A DNA stretch of 64,000 bases from Prevotella sp. UBA2809. GTDB lineage: Bacteria > Bacteroidota > Bacteroidia > Bacteroidales > Bacteroidaceae. Both the position numbers and the translations under genes were made by a program. The notes beneath the pieces are model-generated. The model saw only the letters and a list, made by a program, of their open reading frames with translations. It was not told the origin of the DNA and did no database searches. Every line of letters starts with the position of its first letter. Position 1 is the stretch's first letter. The stretch is from contig DEHD01000008.1 of assembly GCA_002351725.1 (NCBI GenBank), positions 78,962 through 142,961 on the forward strand, given 5' to 3'. Shown here one piece after another: positions 1 to 9,237 of the stretch.

Positions 1-209
1 CCAATATTACAACAAAGCACGATTTCAACGGCAAATGGGAGAACCTTGTGCGCGAAGGAAAAGCCGGTTTAATCGAGGGAGGCGGATACCTCTCAAAGGG
101 CGTTTGGCGAGGTTACGAGAACTGCCGTATGCGCACCAACGAGGAGCCTGAGTTCTGTATGGTATGCCAGCAGTGGCTGGAACGTTTAATAGATTTCTAC
201 ACAAAATGA
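1..209 (+). CDS. M64-family (IgA) peptidase, C-terminal fragment
   Basis: The gene enters from the left edge; the first full codon is at 3 and the stop is TGA at 207-209, giving 68 residues. The fragment contains GYENCRMRTNEEPEFC followed by CQQWLE. A Cys-Arg-Met-x-Thr-Asn-Glu segment and a terminal Cys-x-x-Cys-like pattern are what I remember from the end of secreted M64 zinc peptidases of Bacteroidales. The catalytic HExxH part lies outside the window, so activity cannot be judged. The stop overlaps the start of the downstream methyltransferase (ATGA), suggesting co-transcription. Confidence 0.55.
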   Translation, partial: NITTKHDFNGKWENLVREGKAGLIEGGGYLSKGVWRGYENCRMRTNEEPEFCMVCQQWLERLIDFYTK

Positions 210-1015
210 TAATGGATTCAAGAATCACTGAAATAACATCACTCCAACAGCCTGGTATTGAGATATTTGGCACACTCACTGAGGCTCAGCTACGAAACAA
301 ACTGAATGCAGAAAAAGGCCTTTTCATCGCAGAGAGCCCCAAGGTGATACGTGTGGCCATGCAGGCTGGCTACGAGCCCACAGCACTGCTGTGTGAGCGT
401 CGCCATATCACAGGCGATGCAGCTGATATCATTGCTGCCTGTGGCGATATTCCTATTTATACTGGCGAACGCGAGTTGCTTGCCCAGCTCACTGGCTATA
501 CCCTAACCCGCGGTGTGCTTTGCGCCATGCGTCGCAAGCCAGAGCCAGCCCTTGCTGATGTGCTGAAAGATGCCAGCAGAGTGTGCGTCATCGATGCAGT
601 ATGCGATACCACCAACATCGGAGCCATCTTCCGCAGTGCAGCAGCCCTTGGCATAGATGCCGTACTGCTAACCCGTAGCAGCTGCGACCCGCTTAATCGT
701 CGCGCCATCCGCGTGTCTATGGGCACTGTGTTCCTTGTTCCCTGGACTTGGCTCGACTCCTATACCGATCTGCAGGCTCTTGGATTCCGCACTGCAGCAA
801 TGGCACTTACCGACAAGTCGATATCGCTCGACGACCCTATACTTAAGCAGCAGCCCAAGTTAGCATTTATCATGGGTACTGAGGGCGATGGACTTCCTCA
901 GGCCACAATAGAAAATGCGGACTATACAGTCCGCATCCCTATGTCACATCAGGTCGACTCACTTAATGTTGCTGCAGCTGCAGCCGTCGCCTTCTGGGAA
1001 TTACGTAAGCAATAG
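206..1015 (+). CDS. TrmH/SpoU-family RNA 2'-O-methyltransferase
   Basis: This predicted SAM-dependent enzyme methylates a ribose in rRNA or tRNA; the target cannot be told from sequence. All three SPOUT motifs are present: NIGAIFRSAAALGIDA near residue 137, IMGTEGDGLP near 222 and IPMSHQVDSLNVAAA near 244. An N-terminal substrate-binding domain of about 100 residues precedes them. The start is placed at ATG 206, which overlaps the upstream TGA as ATGA; a second ATG at 212 is equally possible. The upstream in-frame codon at 164 lies inside the previous gene. The product is 269 aa, normal for the family. It ends 1 bp before the convergent mtgA. Confidence 0.85.
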   Translation: MIMDSRITEITSLQQPGIEIFGTLTEAQLRNKLNAEKGLFIAESPKVIRVAMQAGYEPTALLCERRHITGDAADIIAACGDIPIYTGERELLAQLTGYTLTRGVLCAMRRKPEPALADVLKDASRVCVIDAVCDTTNIGAIFRSAAALGIDAVLLTRSSCDPLNRRAIRVSMGTVFLVPWTWLDSYTDLQALGFRTAAMALTDKSISLDDPILKQQPKLAFIMGTEGDGLPQATIENADYTVRIPMSHQVDSLNVAAAAAVAFWELRKQ

Positions 1016-1016
1016 A

Positions 1017-1730
1017 TTACTTCTTCTTTTTCTTGGCGTCTTCGCCCTCGCGAGGCAGTCTGTCTACATACCTCATCTCGCGCATGATGCGAGTCTGACG
1101 CTTAAGCATATACCCCGAAGGATTCTTGCTCGAGAACTTTCTGGGGTTAGGCAGTGTAGCCGCTATCAGCGCACATTGCGCCTTCGACAGATTCTCGGCA
1201 GTAGTATTAAAGTGCTCCTCAGCCACAGCATCAGCACCATAAATACCATCGCCCATCTCAATCGAGTTAAGATACACCTCCATAATCCTCTGCTTGCTCC
1301 ACATCACCTCTATCAACGCAGTAAAGTACACCTCAAAGCCCTTGCGCACCCACGAGCGGCCTGGCCACAGGAAAACGTTCTTAGCCGTTTGCTGTGAAAT
1401 GGTTGATGCTCCAAGCTTTCGTTTCTCAGGATGCTCCTTGTTGCGCTTGGCTGCGTGTTCTATCGCCTGATAGTCAAATCCGTGGTGCTGCATAAACTTA
1501 GCATCCTCGCTGGCCATCACAGCCATCGGCAACGATGGCGATATCTTCTCCAGCGGCACCCAGTGGTGCTTCATCTTCAAGCTCTTACCCTCGCCCACCT
1601 GTTCAAAACAGCGTATAAACATCAGTGGTGTAAAGTACACAGGCAGAAAACGAAGTGCCACAACAGAAAGGATAGTGGAAGCAAAGAATGCCACCACTAT
1701 CCACTTTAATGTTTTCTTAAGAACCTTCAA
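1017..1730 (-). CDS. mtgA: Monofunctional biosynthetic peptidoglycan transglycosylase
   Basis: This GT51 enzyme polymerises lipid II glycan strands at the outer face of the inner membrane. The 237-residue product has one N-terminal membrane anchor (about residues 9-30). The GT51 signatures follow: SEDAKFMQHHGFDYQAI with catalytic Glu75, then GASTISQQTAKNVFLW near residue 107, and LNSIEMGDGIYGADA further on. No transpeptidase domain follows, so it is MtgA rather than a bifunctional PBP. A lysine-rich tail ends the protein. It lies 35 bp downstream of the OmpA gene on the same strand and is probably read from the same promoter. Confidence 0.92.
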   Translation of the reverse strand: MKVLKKTLKWIVVAFFASTILSVVALRFLPVYFTPLMFIRCFEQVGEGKSLKMKHHWVPLEKISPSLPMAVMASEDAKFMQHHGFDYQAIEHAAKRNKEHPEKRKLGASTISQQTAKNVFLWPGRSWVRKGFEVYFTALIEVMWSKQRIMEVYLNSIEMGDGIYGADAVAEEHFNTTAENLSKAQCALIAATLPNPRKFSSKNPSGYMLKRQTRIMREMRYVDRLPREGEDAKKKKK

Positions 1731-1765
1731 TTATTTAATTCTTAAATTTTTGCATTTTTACATTT

Positions 1766-2446
1766 TTACTTTCCAGCCTCTGCGTTTGCCTCGTTAATCA
1801 TCTTCTCAGAAGCATACATGTAAACCTCAACACGACGGTTCTGCTTACGACCCTCAGCTGTAGAGTTGTCAGCTACAGGATTTGTAGAACCCTGACCGTC
1901 GATAGTCTTGATCTGTGCAGAAGCAACACCCTGTGACTTCAGGAACTTAGAAACGCTCTGAGCACGGTTCTTTGACAGAGGATTGTTAATAGCGTCGCTA
2001 CCAGTGTTGTCAGTATGACCAATGATGGCGATATCCATATCTCTGTTTTCCTTCAGCACATCAGCAAACTGAGTCAGCGAAGCCTTAGATGTAGCATTCA
2101 GATCAGCCTTGTTTGTAGCGAACAGGATACCAGAATCGAAAGTAACCTTTACAGCCTCCAGACCGTTAGCGTCAGTGATAGTCTCCACCTGAGCGTTCTT
2201 AACAGCCTCGGCCTCCTTCTTAGCCTTATCCATCTTCTTACCGATGATGGCACCTGTTGTAGCACCTACAGTACCACCGATAACAGCGCCGATAGCAGTG
2301 TTTCCAGCTATCTTACCGATGATGGCACCAACCACTGCGCCACCGCCAGCACCTATTGCAGTACCCTTAGCAGTGTTACTTACGTTACATCCTACCAATA
2401 CCAGTGCAGCACACAGTCCTGCAGCAATTGATTTCAAATTCTTCAT
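1766..2446 (-). CDS. OmpA-family lipoprotein with glycine-zipper segment
   Basis: The 226-residue product begins with a lipoprotein signal, LVLVGC, with the lipidated Cys at 20. Residues 25-70 are a Gly/Ala-rich zipper (GAGGGAVVGAIIG, GGTVGATTGAIIG) that may insert into or pack against membrane. Residues 100-215 form an OmpA_C-like peptidoglycan-binding domain: FDSGILF, IIGHTDNTGS, LSKNRAQSVSKFL and GRKQNRRVEVYM. It probably links the outer membrane to the cell wall. A minus-strand TATCTTTG hexamer lies at about 2493-2500 upstream of the start. The role is inferred from domains only. Confidence 0.88.
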   Translation of the reverse strand: MKNLKSIAAGLCAALVLVGCNVSNTAKGTAIGAGGGAVVGAIIGKIAGNTAIGAVIGGTVGATTGAIIGKKMDKAKKEAEAVKNAQVETITDANGLEAVKVTFDSGILFATNKADLNATSKASLTQFADVLKENRDMDIAIIGHTDNTGSDAINNPLSKNRAQSVSKFLKSQGVASAQIKTIDGQGSTNPVADNSTAEGRKQNRRVEVYMYASEKMINEANAEAGK

Positions 2447-2551
2447 AATTCTCTAATCTTTAATTAATCGTTAAACATTCGTTTCTGCGTGCAAAGATAT
2501 GATATAAATCCGAAACAAACAACTTTTTTAAGCAATAATAAACAAAAATCA

Positions 2552-2581
2552 TTGTTATATGGGATTTTTTCAGTACCTTTG
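2552..2581 (+). promoter_or_regulatory. Promoter of proS
   Basis: TTG at 2552-2554 and TACCTTTG at 2574-2581 are separated by 19 bp, matching the Bacteroidetes sigma-70 consensus. The proS start codon is 35 bp downstream. Confidence 0.75.
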
Positions 2582-2615
2582 CAGGCAAAATTGAAATCAT
2601 AGGAAAAATATTGAA

Positions 2616-4097
2616 ATGGCAAAAGAATTAAAAGAACTTACAAAAAGGGCTGATAACTACAGCCAGTGGTTTAACGACCTGGTTGTAAAGGCCGATCTGG
2701 CTGAGCAGAGCGCCGTACGCGGATGTATGGTGATTAAGCCCTACGGCTACGCCATCTGGGAGAAGATGCAGCAGCAGCTGGACAAGATGTTTAAGGAGAC
2801 TGGAGCACAGAACGCATACTTCCCCTTGCTGATTCCAAAGTCGTTCCTCTCAAAGGAGGCTGAGCACGTTGAAGGTTTCGCCAAGGAGTGCGCTGTGGTT
2901 ACTCACTACCGTCTGCGCGCCAAGGAGGACAAGAGCGGCGTTGAGGTTGACCCAACTGCTAAGCTGGAGGAAGAGCTGATTGTTCGCCCAACATCAGAGA
3001 CAATTATCTGGAATACATATAAGAACTGGATTCAGTCATGGCGCGATCTGCCATTGATGTGCAACCAGTGGTGTAACGTTATGCGCTGGGAGATGCGTAC
3101 TCGCCCATTCCTGCGCACAAGTGAGTTCCTCTGGCAGGAAGGTCACACTGCTCATGCCACACGCGAGGAGGCTGAGGAGGAAGCACAGAAGATGCTGAAG
3201 GTTTATGCCAAGTTTGCTGAGGAGTGGATGGCTGTGCCTGTGGTACAGGGTGTGAAGAGTGAGACTGAGCGTTTTGCCGGTGCTCTGGACACATACACCA
3301 TCGAGGCTATGATGCAGGACGGTAAGGCTCTGCAGAGCGGTACAAGCCACTTCCTTGGTCAGAACTTTGCTAAGGCTTTCGAGGTTACATATCTTAATAA
3401 GGAGAACAAGCCTGAGTATGTATGGGCTACTTCATGGGGTGTTTCTACACGACTGATTGGTGCTCTGATCATGACTCACAGTGATGACAACGGACTGGTA
3501 TTGCCTCCACGTCTGGCTCCTATCCAGGTGGTTATCATTCCTATCGCCAACAAGCCTGAGCAGATGGACCAGGTGAACAATGCAGTACAGCCTATCATCG
3601 ACGAGCTGCGCAGCAAGGGCATCAGCGTGAAGTTTGACAATGCTGACAATAAGCGCCCTGGATTCAAGTTTGCTGACTATGAGCTGAAGGGTGTTCCTGT
3701 ACGTCTGGTTTTGGGTGCTCGCGACTTGGAGAACGGCACTATCGAGGTGATGCGCCGTGACACTCTGGAGAAGGAGACACGCTCTATCGACGGAATAGCT
3801 CAGTATGTAGAGAAGCTGCTTGAGGACATCCAGCAGAACATCTTCAAGAAGGCTAAGGACTATCGTGATGCTCACATCTACGAGTGCGAGAACTACGAGG
3901 AGTTCAAGGAGAAGGTTAAGGATGGTGGATTCTTCCTGTGCCACTGGGACGGTACTGCCGAGACTGAGGCAAGAATCAAGGAGGAGACTCAGGCCACAAT
4001 ACGATGCGTGCCATTCGGAGTTGAGCAGACTCCTGGTGTGGACATGGTAACAGGCAAGCCTGCTAAGGCTCGAGTTATAATAGCCCGCTCTTACTAA
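2616..4097 (+). CDS. proS: Prolyl-tRNA synthetase (archaeal/eukaryotic-type)
   Basis: It charges tRNA-Pro with proline in the cytoplasm. The 493-residue product lacks the large editing insertion of E. coli-type ProRS and matches the short eukaryote/archaea-like form usual in Bacteroidetes. Class II synthetase features are visible: [18 protein letters not shown] near 33, RPTSETIIW near 127, and [19 protein letters not shown] near 165. An anticodon-binding domain ([11 protein letters not shown] onward, about 300-390) and a C-terminal extension ending in Tyr follow. It is read alone from its own promoter and closed by an intrinsic terminator. Confidence 0.96.
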   Translation: MAKELKELTKRADNYSQWFNDLVVKADLAEQSAVRGCMVIKPYGYAIWEKMQQQLDKMFKETGAQNAYFPLLIPKSFLSKEAEHVEGFAKECAVVTHYRLRAKEDKSGVEVDPTAKLEEELIVRPTSETIIWNTYKNWIQSWRDLPLMCNQWCNVMRWEMRTRPFLRTSEFLWQEGHTAHATREEAEEEAQKMLKVYAKFAEEWMAVPVVQGVKSETERFAGALDTYTIEAMMQDGKALQSGTSHFLGQNFAKAFEVTYLNKENKPEYVWATSWGVSTRLIGALIMTHSDDNGLVLPPRLAPIQVVIIPIANKPEQMDQVNNAVQPIIDELRSKGISVKFDNADNKRPGFKFADYELKGVPVRLVLGARDLENGTIEVMRRDTLEKETRSIDGIAQYVEKLLEDIQQNIFKKAKDYRDAHIYECENYEEFKEKVKDGGFFLCHWDGTAETEARIKEETQATIRCVPFGVEQTPGVDMVTGKPAKARVIIARSY

Positions 4098-4118
4098 GAG
4101 CGAGCTATTATAAAAGCA

Positions 4119-4150
4119 AAAGAGGAACCTTCGCAGGTTCCTCTTTTTTT
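4119..4150 (+). terminator. Intrinsic terminator after proS
   Basis: An 11-bp perfect stem (AGAGGAACCT/AGGTTCCTCT) with loop TCGC is followed by seven T, 22 bp after the proS stop. From 4151 to 4332 I see no gene. Confidence 0.9.
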
Positions 4151-4332
4151 AACCATAAACTAATGTTCTAAAAAATAATTCAAACATTACTTTATGGAGG
4201 CCGAAATATCACTTACCTCACGATAAACGATCTTCTAATTAACCTTAATAATCTAATACCATGAAAAACACGTTGCAAAAGTAGGTTTTTTCTTGGTAAA
4301 TCGGTAAACTAGAAGAAGGAAATCGATGGATT

Positions 4333-4800
4333 TTAACGTTTGTTCAATAAATCATCATCACGCTTTACGATATTTTGCAATTTCAAGCGTTTAATACGCT
4401 GTTGCTGAGCCTCGGTGAGTACGGGCTGAGCAACGGGTTGCCATGTGGCAGAATAGTAGTGTACCCTACTCTCTCCGTAGATGGAATCAACCAGGAAGGT
4501 CTCTACCACAGCCACTACGCTATCCATAGCAATCATGTCGACACGCAGCGATGGGTTCATCTGTATCGACAGACTGTCGTCAGCAAGCGACAGCATCTGA
4601 CTGGTTCCGCCAAGCTGATTACGAACCTCGGCCTTCATACCTGAGTCGAGGAAATCGATAAAGTCAAGACGGTTGTTCTTTGAGAGATAAGGCATAAGGG
4701 AGTCAGGCATCTCCCTGAAAGCGTCGCGAATCTGGACGCTCTGGGCTGATGCCTGACTAAATGTTGCGGCCACTAACAGGGCCATAAGAGTTTTCTTCAT
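4333..4800 (-). CDS. DUF3256 family secreted protein
   Basis: The 155-residue product has a Sec signal peptide of about 19 residues ending ASA-QS. The rest resembles DUF3256, a small Bacteroidales-only family of unknown function; AFREMPDSLMPYLSKNNRLDFIDF is typical of its N-terminus. No catalytic motif is apparent. It is the last gene of the ileS operon, its start overlapping the stop of the preceding ligase gene by one base. Location is likely periplasmic or outer-membrane associated. Confidence 0.7.
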   Translation of the reverse strand: MKKTLMALLVAATFSQASAQSVQIRDAFREMPDSLMPYLSKNNRLDFIDFLDSGMKAEVRNQLGGTSQMLSLADDSLSIQMNPSLRVDMIAMDSVVAVVETFLVDSIYGESRVHYYSATWQPVAQPVLTEAQQQRIKRLKLQNIVKRDDDLLNKR

Positions 4801-6140
4801 TATCCGCGAGATGGTCTTAAATCCTTTACACGAACGGCCTTGCCCTCGCTCTGTGGCAGTGAGCCCTTCTTAACAAGCTTGACCTGAGGAGTGAGCAGAA
4901 TCTCGTCCTTAAGGGCGCGCTGGATGTCCTTCATCATCTTCTGCATCTCAGGATAGATTTCAGTCTCCAGGCTATCAAGCTCAACTTCTACGGTCATAAC
5001 ATCATTATCGTCGATGGTCTCAAGGGTGATGAGGTAGTTGCTGCCCAGTCCAGGATACTGAACCAGAATCTTCTCTACCTGCATTGGGAATACGTTTACA
5101 CCCTTGATGATAAACATATCATCGGTACGACCCTTGATACGGTCGATACGGCGATGGGTACGGCCACACTTACATGGCTCAGCGATGATACGGGTGAGGT
5201 CGCGAGTGCGATAGCGCAGGATAGGCATCATATCACGATCGAGCGTGGTGAGCACCATCTCGCCCATCTCACCATCGGGCACTGGCTCGAGAGTATCTGG
5301 GTCGACAATCTCTACGATATAGTTATCCTCCCAAAGGTGCATACCGTCCTGATACTTACACTCGAAAGCTACACCAGGGCCATTCATCTCTGTCATACCA
5401 AACGAGTTGTAGGCCTTTACACCAAGCATGCGCTCGATGCGACGACGCTGCTCCTCAGTGTGAGGCTCGGCTCCGATGCACAGGGTGCGGAGCTTGGTAG
5501 TAGAGGGGTCGACACCCTCTTCCTTGAACACCTCAGCCAAACGGATGGCATAAGAAGGAATGGCATGCAGACAGGTTGTGCCAAAGTCCTTAATAAACTT
5601 AATCTGACGCTTTGAGTTACCAGCTGCAGCAGGAACAGTCATAGCACCAAGCCACTCGGCACCATACTGGAATCCCAGTCCGCCAGTAAACATACCATAG
5701 CCACTTGAGTTCTGGAATACATCGCTCTTACGACAACCAACCATATAGAGGTTGCGGGCAATCATATTGGCCCACGAACAGATGTCGTGCTCTGAATAGA
5801 TAACCACACATGGATTTCCTGTGGTACCACTGGTAGAGTGGATACGAACAGCATCGTCTAAATTTCCGCCAACAAGTCCGAAGGGATAATTATCGCGCAG
5901 ATCCTGCTTTGTGGTGAAAGGAATCTTGCGAAGGTCATCCAGGCTGTTGATAGAGTCGGCAGTGATGCCGAGATCGCCCAAACGCTTCTTGTAAAATGGC
6001 GATTTCAGACAGACATTGATGGTGTCCTTTAGTTTTTTAACCTGCAACTGCTGGAGCTGCTCTCTTGGCATGGTCTCGATTTCGGGCTGCCAGTGTTCGC
6101 CATCTGGCTTGATGGTAGCCATAATCTTCTCGTCAGTCAT
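4800..6140 (-). CDS. Phenylacetate-CoA ligase-like adenylate-forming enzyme
   Basis: This ANL-superfamily ligase activates a carboxylic acid (phenylacetate or a related aryl/branched acid) through an acyl-adenylate to the CoA thioester. The 446-residue product shows the P-loop HSTSGTTGNP at 101-110, the adenylate motif NSFGMTEMNGPG near 240, and RTRDLTRI plus the C-terminal PaaK domain with GRTDDMFIIKGVNVFP. In Bacteroidales such genes are often linked to indolepyruvate oxidoreductases, but none is in view here. Start at 6140 is taken; an internal ATG seven codons later is also plausible. It sits 38 bp after rsmE within the ileS operon. Confidence 0.85.
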   Translation of the reverse strand: MTDEKIMATIKPDGEHWQPEIETMPREQLQQLQVKKLKDTINVCLKSPFYKKRLGDLGITADSINSLDDLRKIPFTTKQDLRDNYPFGLVGGNLDDAVRIHSTSGTTGNPCVVIYSEHDICSWANMIARNLYMVGCRKSDVFQNSSGYGMFTGGLGFQYGAEWLGAMTVPAAAGNSKRQIKFIKDFGTTCLHAIPSYAIRLAEVFKEEGVDPSTTKLRTLCIGAEPHTEEQRRRIERMLGVKAYNSFGMTEMNGPGVAFECKYQDGMHLWEDNYIVEIVDPDTLEPVPDGEMGEMVLTTLDRDMMPILRYRTRDLTRIIAEPCKCGRTHRRIDRIKGRTDDMFIIKGVNVFPMQVEKILVQYPGLGSNYLITLETIDDNDVMTVEVELDSLETEIYPEMQKMMKDIQRALKDEILLTPQVKLVKKGSLPQSEGKAVRVKDLRPSRG

Positions 6141-6178
6141 ATCTTATAGTTTATTTGGTTTATCTCATTCTATTATTG

Positions 6179-6898
6179 TTATTGTTGTGCTAACTGCATC
6201 ATCATAACTGCAGAAAGACCTGCTGTCTCTGTGCGCAGGCGGCTCTCGCCAAGGTTTACTGACACCCAGCCAGCGGCCACAGCCTGACGAACCTCGTCGA
6301 TAGAGAAATCGCCCTCAGGACCAACAAGCACAGTAACATCGTCAGTATCGGATGGCTTGCGCAGCTCATCGAACAGGTTTACACGAGGTACTTCTTCGTA
6401 GCAGTGGGCTATATACTTGCGACCCTCGATAGGCTGCTTGAGGAAAGCATCGAAATGAACCATCTCGTTAACCTTTGGCTTCCAGGCCTTGTGGCTCTGC
6501 TTAACAGCAGCTGTTACAATCTTATCGAGGCGCACAAGCTTTACCAGTCGGCGCTCAGAGAACTTGCAATTAAGGAATGATACCTCGTCGATACCTATCT
6601 CAGTAGCTTTCTCCATCATCCACTCAATACGATCCATCATCTTTGTTGGAGCAATGCCAAGGTGCAGATGTCCCTTCCACTGGCGCTGCTGCGGCAGTTT
6701 CTCGATAATCTCGTAGTAACAGTGATGTGTGGCGGCAACAGTTACCTTACCACGGAAATAATTGCCCTCGCCATCCATCAGGAAAAGCTCGTCGCCACTT
6801 TTTAGGCGTAACACACGCATGGCGTGCATTGCCTCATCGGTGGGCAACTCTGTCTGATTCTCAGCATCAGGCACAAAGAAATATCTTGTTTCCTTCAT
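6179..6898 (-). CDS. rsmE: 16S rRNA (uracil-1498-N3)-methyltransferase
   Basis: RsmE methylates U1498 of 16S rRNA in the decoding region. The 239-residue product has the N-terminal PUA-like part (HAMRVLRLKSGDELFLMDGEG) and the SPOUT knot: KATEIGIDEVSFLNCKFSE near 93, VLVGPEGDFSIDEV near 190 and LGESRLRTETAGL near 217. Length and motif order match the family. It lies 15 bp after the transporter gene in the same operon. Confidence 0.93.
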   Translation of the reverse strand: MKETRYFFVPDAENQTELPTDEAMHAMRVLRLKSGDELFLMDGEGNYFRGKVTVAATHHCYYEIIEKLPQQRQWKGHLHLGIAPTKMMDRIEWMMEKATEIGIDEVSFLNCKFSERRLVKLVRLDKIVTAAVKQSHKAWKPKVNEMVHFDAFLKQPIEGRKYIAHCYEEVPRVNLFDELRKPSDTDDVTVLVGPEGDFSIDEVRQAVAAGWVSVNLGESRLRTETAGLSAVMMMQLAQQ

Positions 6899-6913
6899 AT
6901 CAAACTTTAGAAA

Positions 6914-8230
6914 TTATTTTTTAGTTTCCGGATGGAATACCAAAGCAAAGGCTACACCTACAGCAAGTGCAAAGCCTGCGAAGATGAACCAACAGGTGGT
7001 CCAGTCGCCCTCAAGGAATCCATTCTCCCAGTAACAGTAATGATTAACTATCTCGCCAGCAGCAAGTGTGCCTACCGTGGCACCAACACCATTGGTCATC
7101 ATCATGAACAAACCCTGAGCAGAGGCCTTGATACTTGGCTCGCACACCTGATCGACAAAGATACCGCCTGAGACATTGAAGAAGTCGAAAGCGACACCAT
7201 AGACGATGCAAGAAAGGATGAACATGATAACACCAGGCATGGCTGGATTACCTACTCCGAAGAATCCAAAGCGGAACACCCATGCGAACATTGACATGAG
7301 CATTACAACCTTAATGCCATAGCGCTTAAGGAAGAATGGAATCATCAATATACACAGTGCCTCACTAATCTGAGAGATACTGGTGAGCAGAGTAGCATTA
7401 TTAGCTGCAAACGATGTGGCTACAGCTGCATCGGCACTACCCTTGAAGCTAGTGATGAAAGGACCAGCATAGCCGTTGGTTACCTGCAGACACATGCCAA
7501 GCAGGGCTGAAAATATAAAGAACAGAGCCATCTGCTTTGACTTGAAAAGCTTGAAGGCATCGAGGCCCAGGCTCTCTACAAGCGAAACCTTCTTCTCGGT
7601 TCTGTCGATCTTGCACTCTGGCAATGTGAAGCAATACAAGCACAAAGCTACACTGATAATGCCAGATACGAAGAACTGCATGTAGGTGTACTGGAACTTA
7701 TAACCGTTATCTGCCAGAGTCATAGAGAAACTTCCATCCTGCCATACAGCACAGTTGACAAACCACATGGTTACGATAAATCCCACTGTGCCAAGCACAC
7801 GGATTGGTGGGAAATCCTTAACGGTATCGCCACCGTTGTTCTTCAATATAGTGAATGCTGTGGTATTGGCCAATGCGATAGTTGGCATGAAGAATGCCAC
7901 GCTAAGGGTATAGAGTGCTATGAACAGCGACTTATCCTGCAGTTCGTTACCATAACCAGCCTGCATGCCAAGCCACCAGCACCCCAGCATAAAGCCTCCT
8001 GCTGCCAGATGGCACAAGCCCAACAATCGCTGGGGTTGGATATACTTATCGGCTACAATACCCATGAGTGTGGGCATAAAAATACTAACGATACCCTGAA
8101 TAGCATAGAACCAAGAAATCTTGTCGCCAAGTCCGGCTACTCCAAGGTAGTTTCCCATACATGTTAGATAAGCTCCCCATACAGCGAACTCAAGGAAGTT
8201 CATCAATGACAATCGGAATTTCAGATTCAT
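6914..8230 (-). CDS. Nucleoside:H+ symporter-type MFS transporter
   Basis: The 438-residue product has about 12 hydrophobic segments and the N-terminal MNLKFRLSLMNFLEFAVWGAY typical of the nucleoside:proton symporter branch of the major facilitator superfamily (NupG/XapB group). Further family-like parts are GIVADKYIQPQRLLGLCHL near residue 57 and NVSGGIFVDQVCEPSIKASAQG near 351. It should import nucleosides across the inner membrane. Substrate is inferred from the family. It is 8 bp downstream of the DUF4296 gene. Confidence 0.82.
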   Translation of the reverse strand: MNLKFRLSLMNFLEFAVWGAYLTCMGNYLGVAGLGDKISWFYAIQGIVSIFMPTLMGIVADKYIQPQRLLGLCHLAAGGFMLGCWWLGMQAGYGNELQDKSLFIALYTLSVAFFMPTIALANTTAFTILKNNGGDTVKDFPPIRVLGTVGFIVTMWFVNCAVWQDGSFSMTLADNGYKFQYTYMQFFVSGIISVALCLYCFTLPECKIDRTEKKVSLVESLGLDAFKLFKSKQMALFFIFSALLGMCLQVTNGYAGPFITSFKGSADAAVATSFAANNATLLTSISQISEALCILMIPFFLKRYGIKVVMLMSMFAWVFRFGFFGVGNPAMPGVIMFILSCIVYGVAFDFFNVSGGIFVDQVCEPSIKASAQGLFMMMTNGVGATVGTLAAGEIVNHYCYWENGFLEGDWTTCWFIFAGFALAVGVAFALVFHPETKK

Positions 8231-8238
8231 AATTATAC

Positions 8239-9237
8239 TTAGTTATTGGGTTTATTACTTTTCTTTATCTGATGCATATTAGGCAGCGGCTTAGGCTGGT
8301 GCATCTGCTTTTGTTGCATCTCGCGCATCTTGTTAATCTCGCCCACGGTCAAAGGACGATTTCCTGGATGAGGCATAGGACGGCGCAACGAGTCGTACTG
8401 AACAGAATCAGGCTTAACAATGTGAGTGCTGTCTATCTGCTGAGGAATCACAGGCTGCTCTACAATCTTGTTGTGGAACTTAGCCAGGGTGATATTGTCG
8501 ACAAACATCAAGCACAGACTATTGGTATTATCAGTGCTTGGACGATTGCCACACATCACAAATCCCTTAATCTCCTTGACACGCTCCTTGCAATAAGGTA
8601 TGCGAAGGGTTGTTGTGCCTGAAGTAGAAATGGTGGCAAACGCCTTAGTGGTGCTATCGTTGGCATAGGTTACTGCCAGATAGGCTACAGCCTGACGATT
8701 ACCATTCTGCATAAGCCATGTGGTGTTGAAGCTCATCATAAAGCTATCACCCTGGTGGAATGTGGTGTCAGCCTGCTGACTGAAGGTGTAGAGATGATAA
8801 GGACGATCGTTGAGCAGCATAAGCGCACGATTGCCTGTCCACACATCTACAGTGTCGCCACTGGTAGAGTTAGAAACCATGTTCTGCACCTCGTTAACAA
8901 CAGCACCATATTTCTCAGCCTCCGCATTAAGACGGCTCTGCACATTCTTGTAAATCTCCTGGAATCTGTCAGCGCGGGTATAGTAATAAACCAGCGAAGA
9001 GTCGAATTCGGCCTGGGTAATGCCATGCTCCTTGAGCACCAACTCGAATGTAAGGCGACGATTATAATCGCTATTGCCATCCTGCTGGGCAGCAATACCC
9101 TGAGCTATGTGATAGTCGTAGATAAGGTCTTCCATATCGTCGGGCTGGATATACTGCGACGGAACCTGGGGTTTACAGCTGGCCAACAAAAGCACTGCTG
9201 CCACCACATTTATAATATGTAAAGCCTTATTCTTCAA
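8239..9237 (-). CDS. DUF4296 domain lipoprotein
   Basis: The 332-residue product starts with a lipoprotein signal, LLLASC, with Cys at 21. DUF4296 covers about residues 30-120 (DDMEDLIYDYHIAQGIA, LTFELVLKEHGITQAEFDSSLVYYY). The C-terminal 60 residues are rich in Pro, Met, Gln and Lys and look disordered. The function of the family is unknown. Its start overlaps the lspA stop by 11 bp, a conserved-looking pairing of a lipoprotein with its own signal peptidase. Confidence 0.75.
   Translation of the reverse strand: MKNKALHIINVVAAVLLLASCKPQVPSQYIQPDDMEDLIYDYHIAQGIAAQQDGNSDYNRRLTFELVLKEHGITQAEFDSSLVYYYTRADRFQEIYKNVQSRLNAEAEKYGAVVNEVQNMVSNSTSGDTVDVWTGNRALMLLNDRPYHLYTFSQQADTTFHQGDSFMMSFNTTWLMQNGNRQAVAYLAVTYANDSTTKAFATISTSGTTTLRIPYCKERVKEIKGFVMCGNRPSTDNTNSLCLMFVDNITLAKFHNKIVEQPVIPQQIDSTHIVKPDSVQYDSLRRPMPHPGNRPLTVGEINKMREMQQKQMHQPKPLPNMHQIKKSNKPNN

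Noticed and set aside
164..205. Upstream start of the RNA methyltransferase at 164
   Set aside because: It lies inside the coding end of the M64 peptidase; the ATGA overlap at 206 is the normal operon arrangement.
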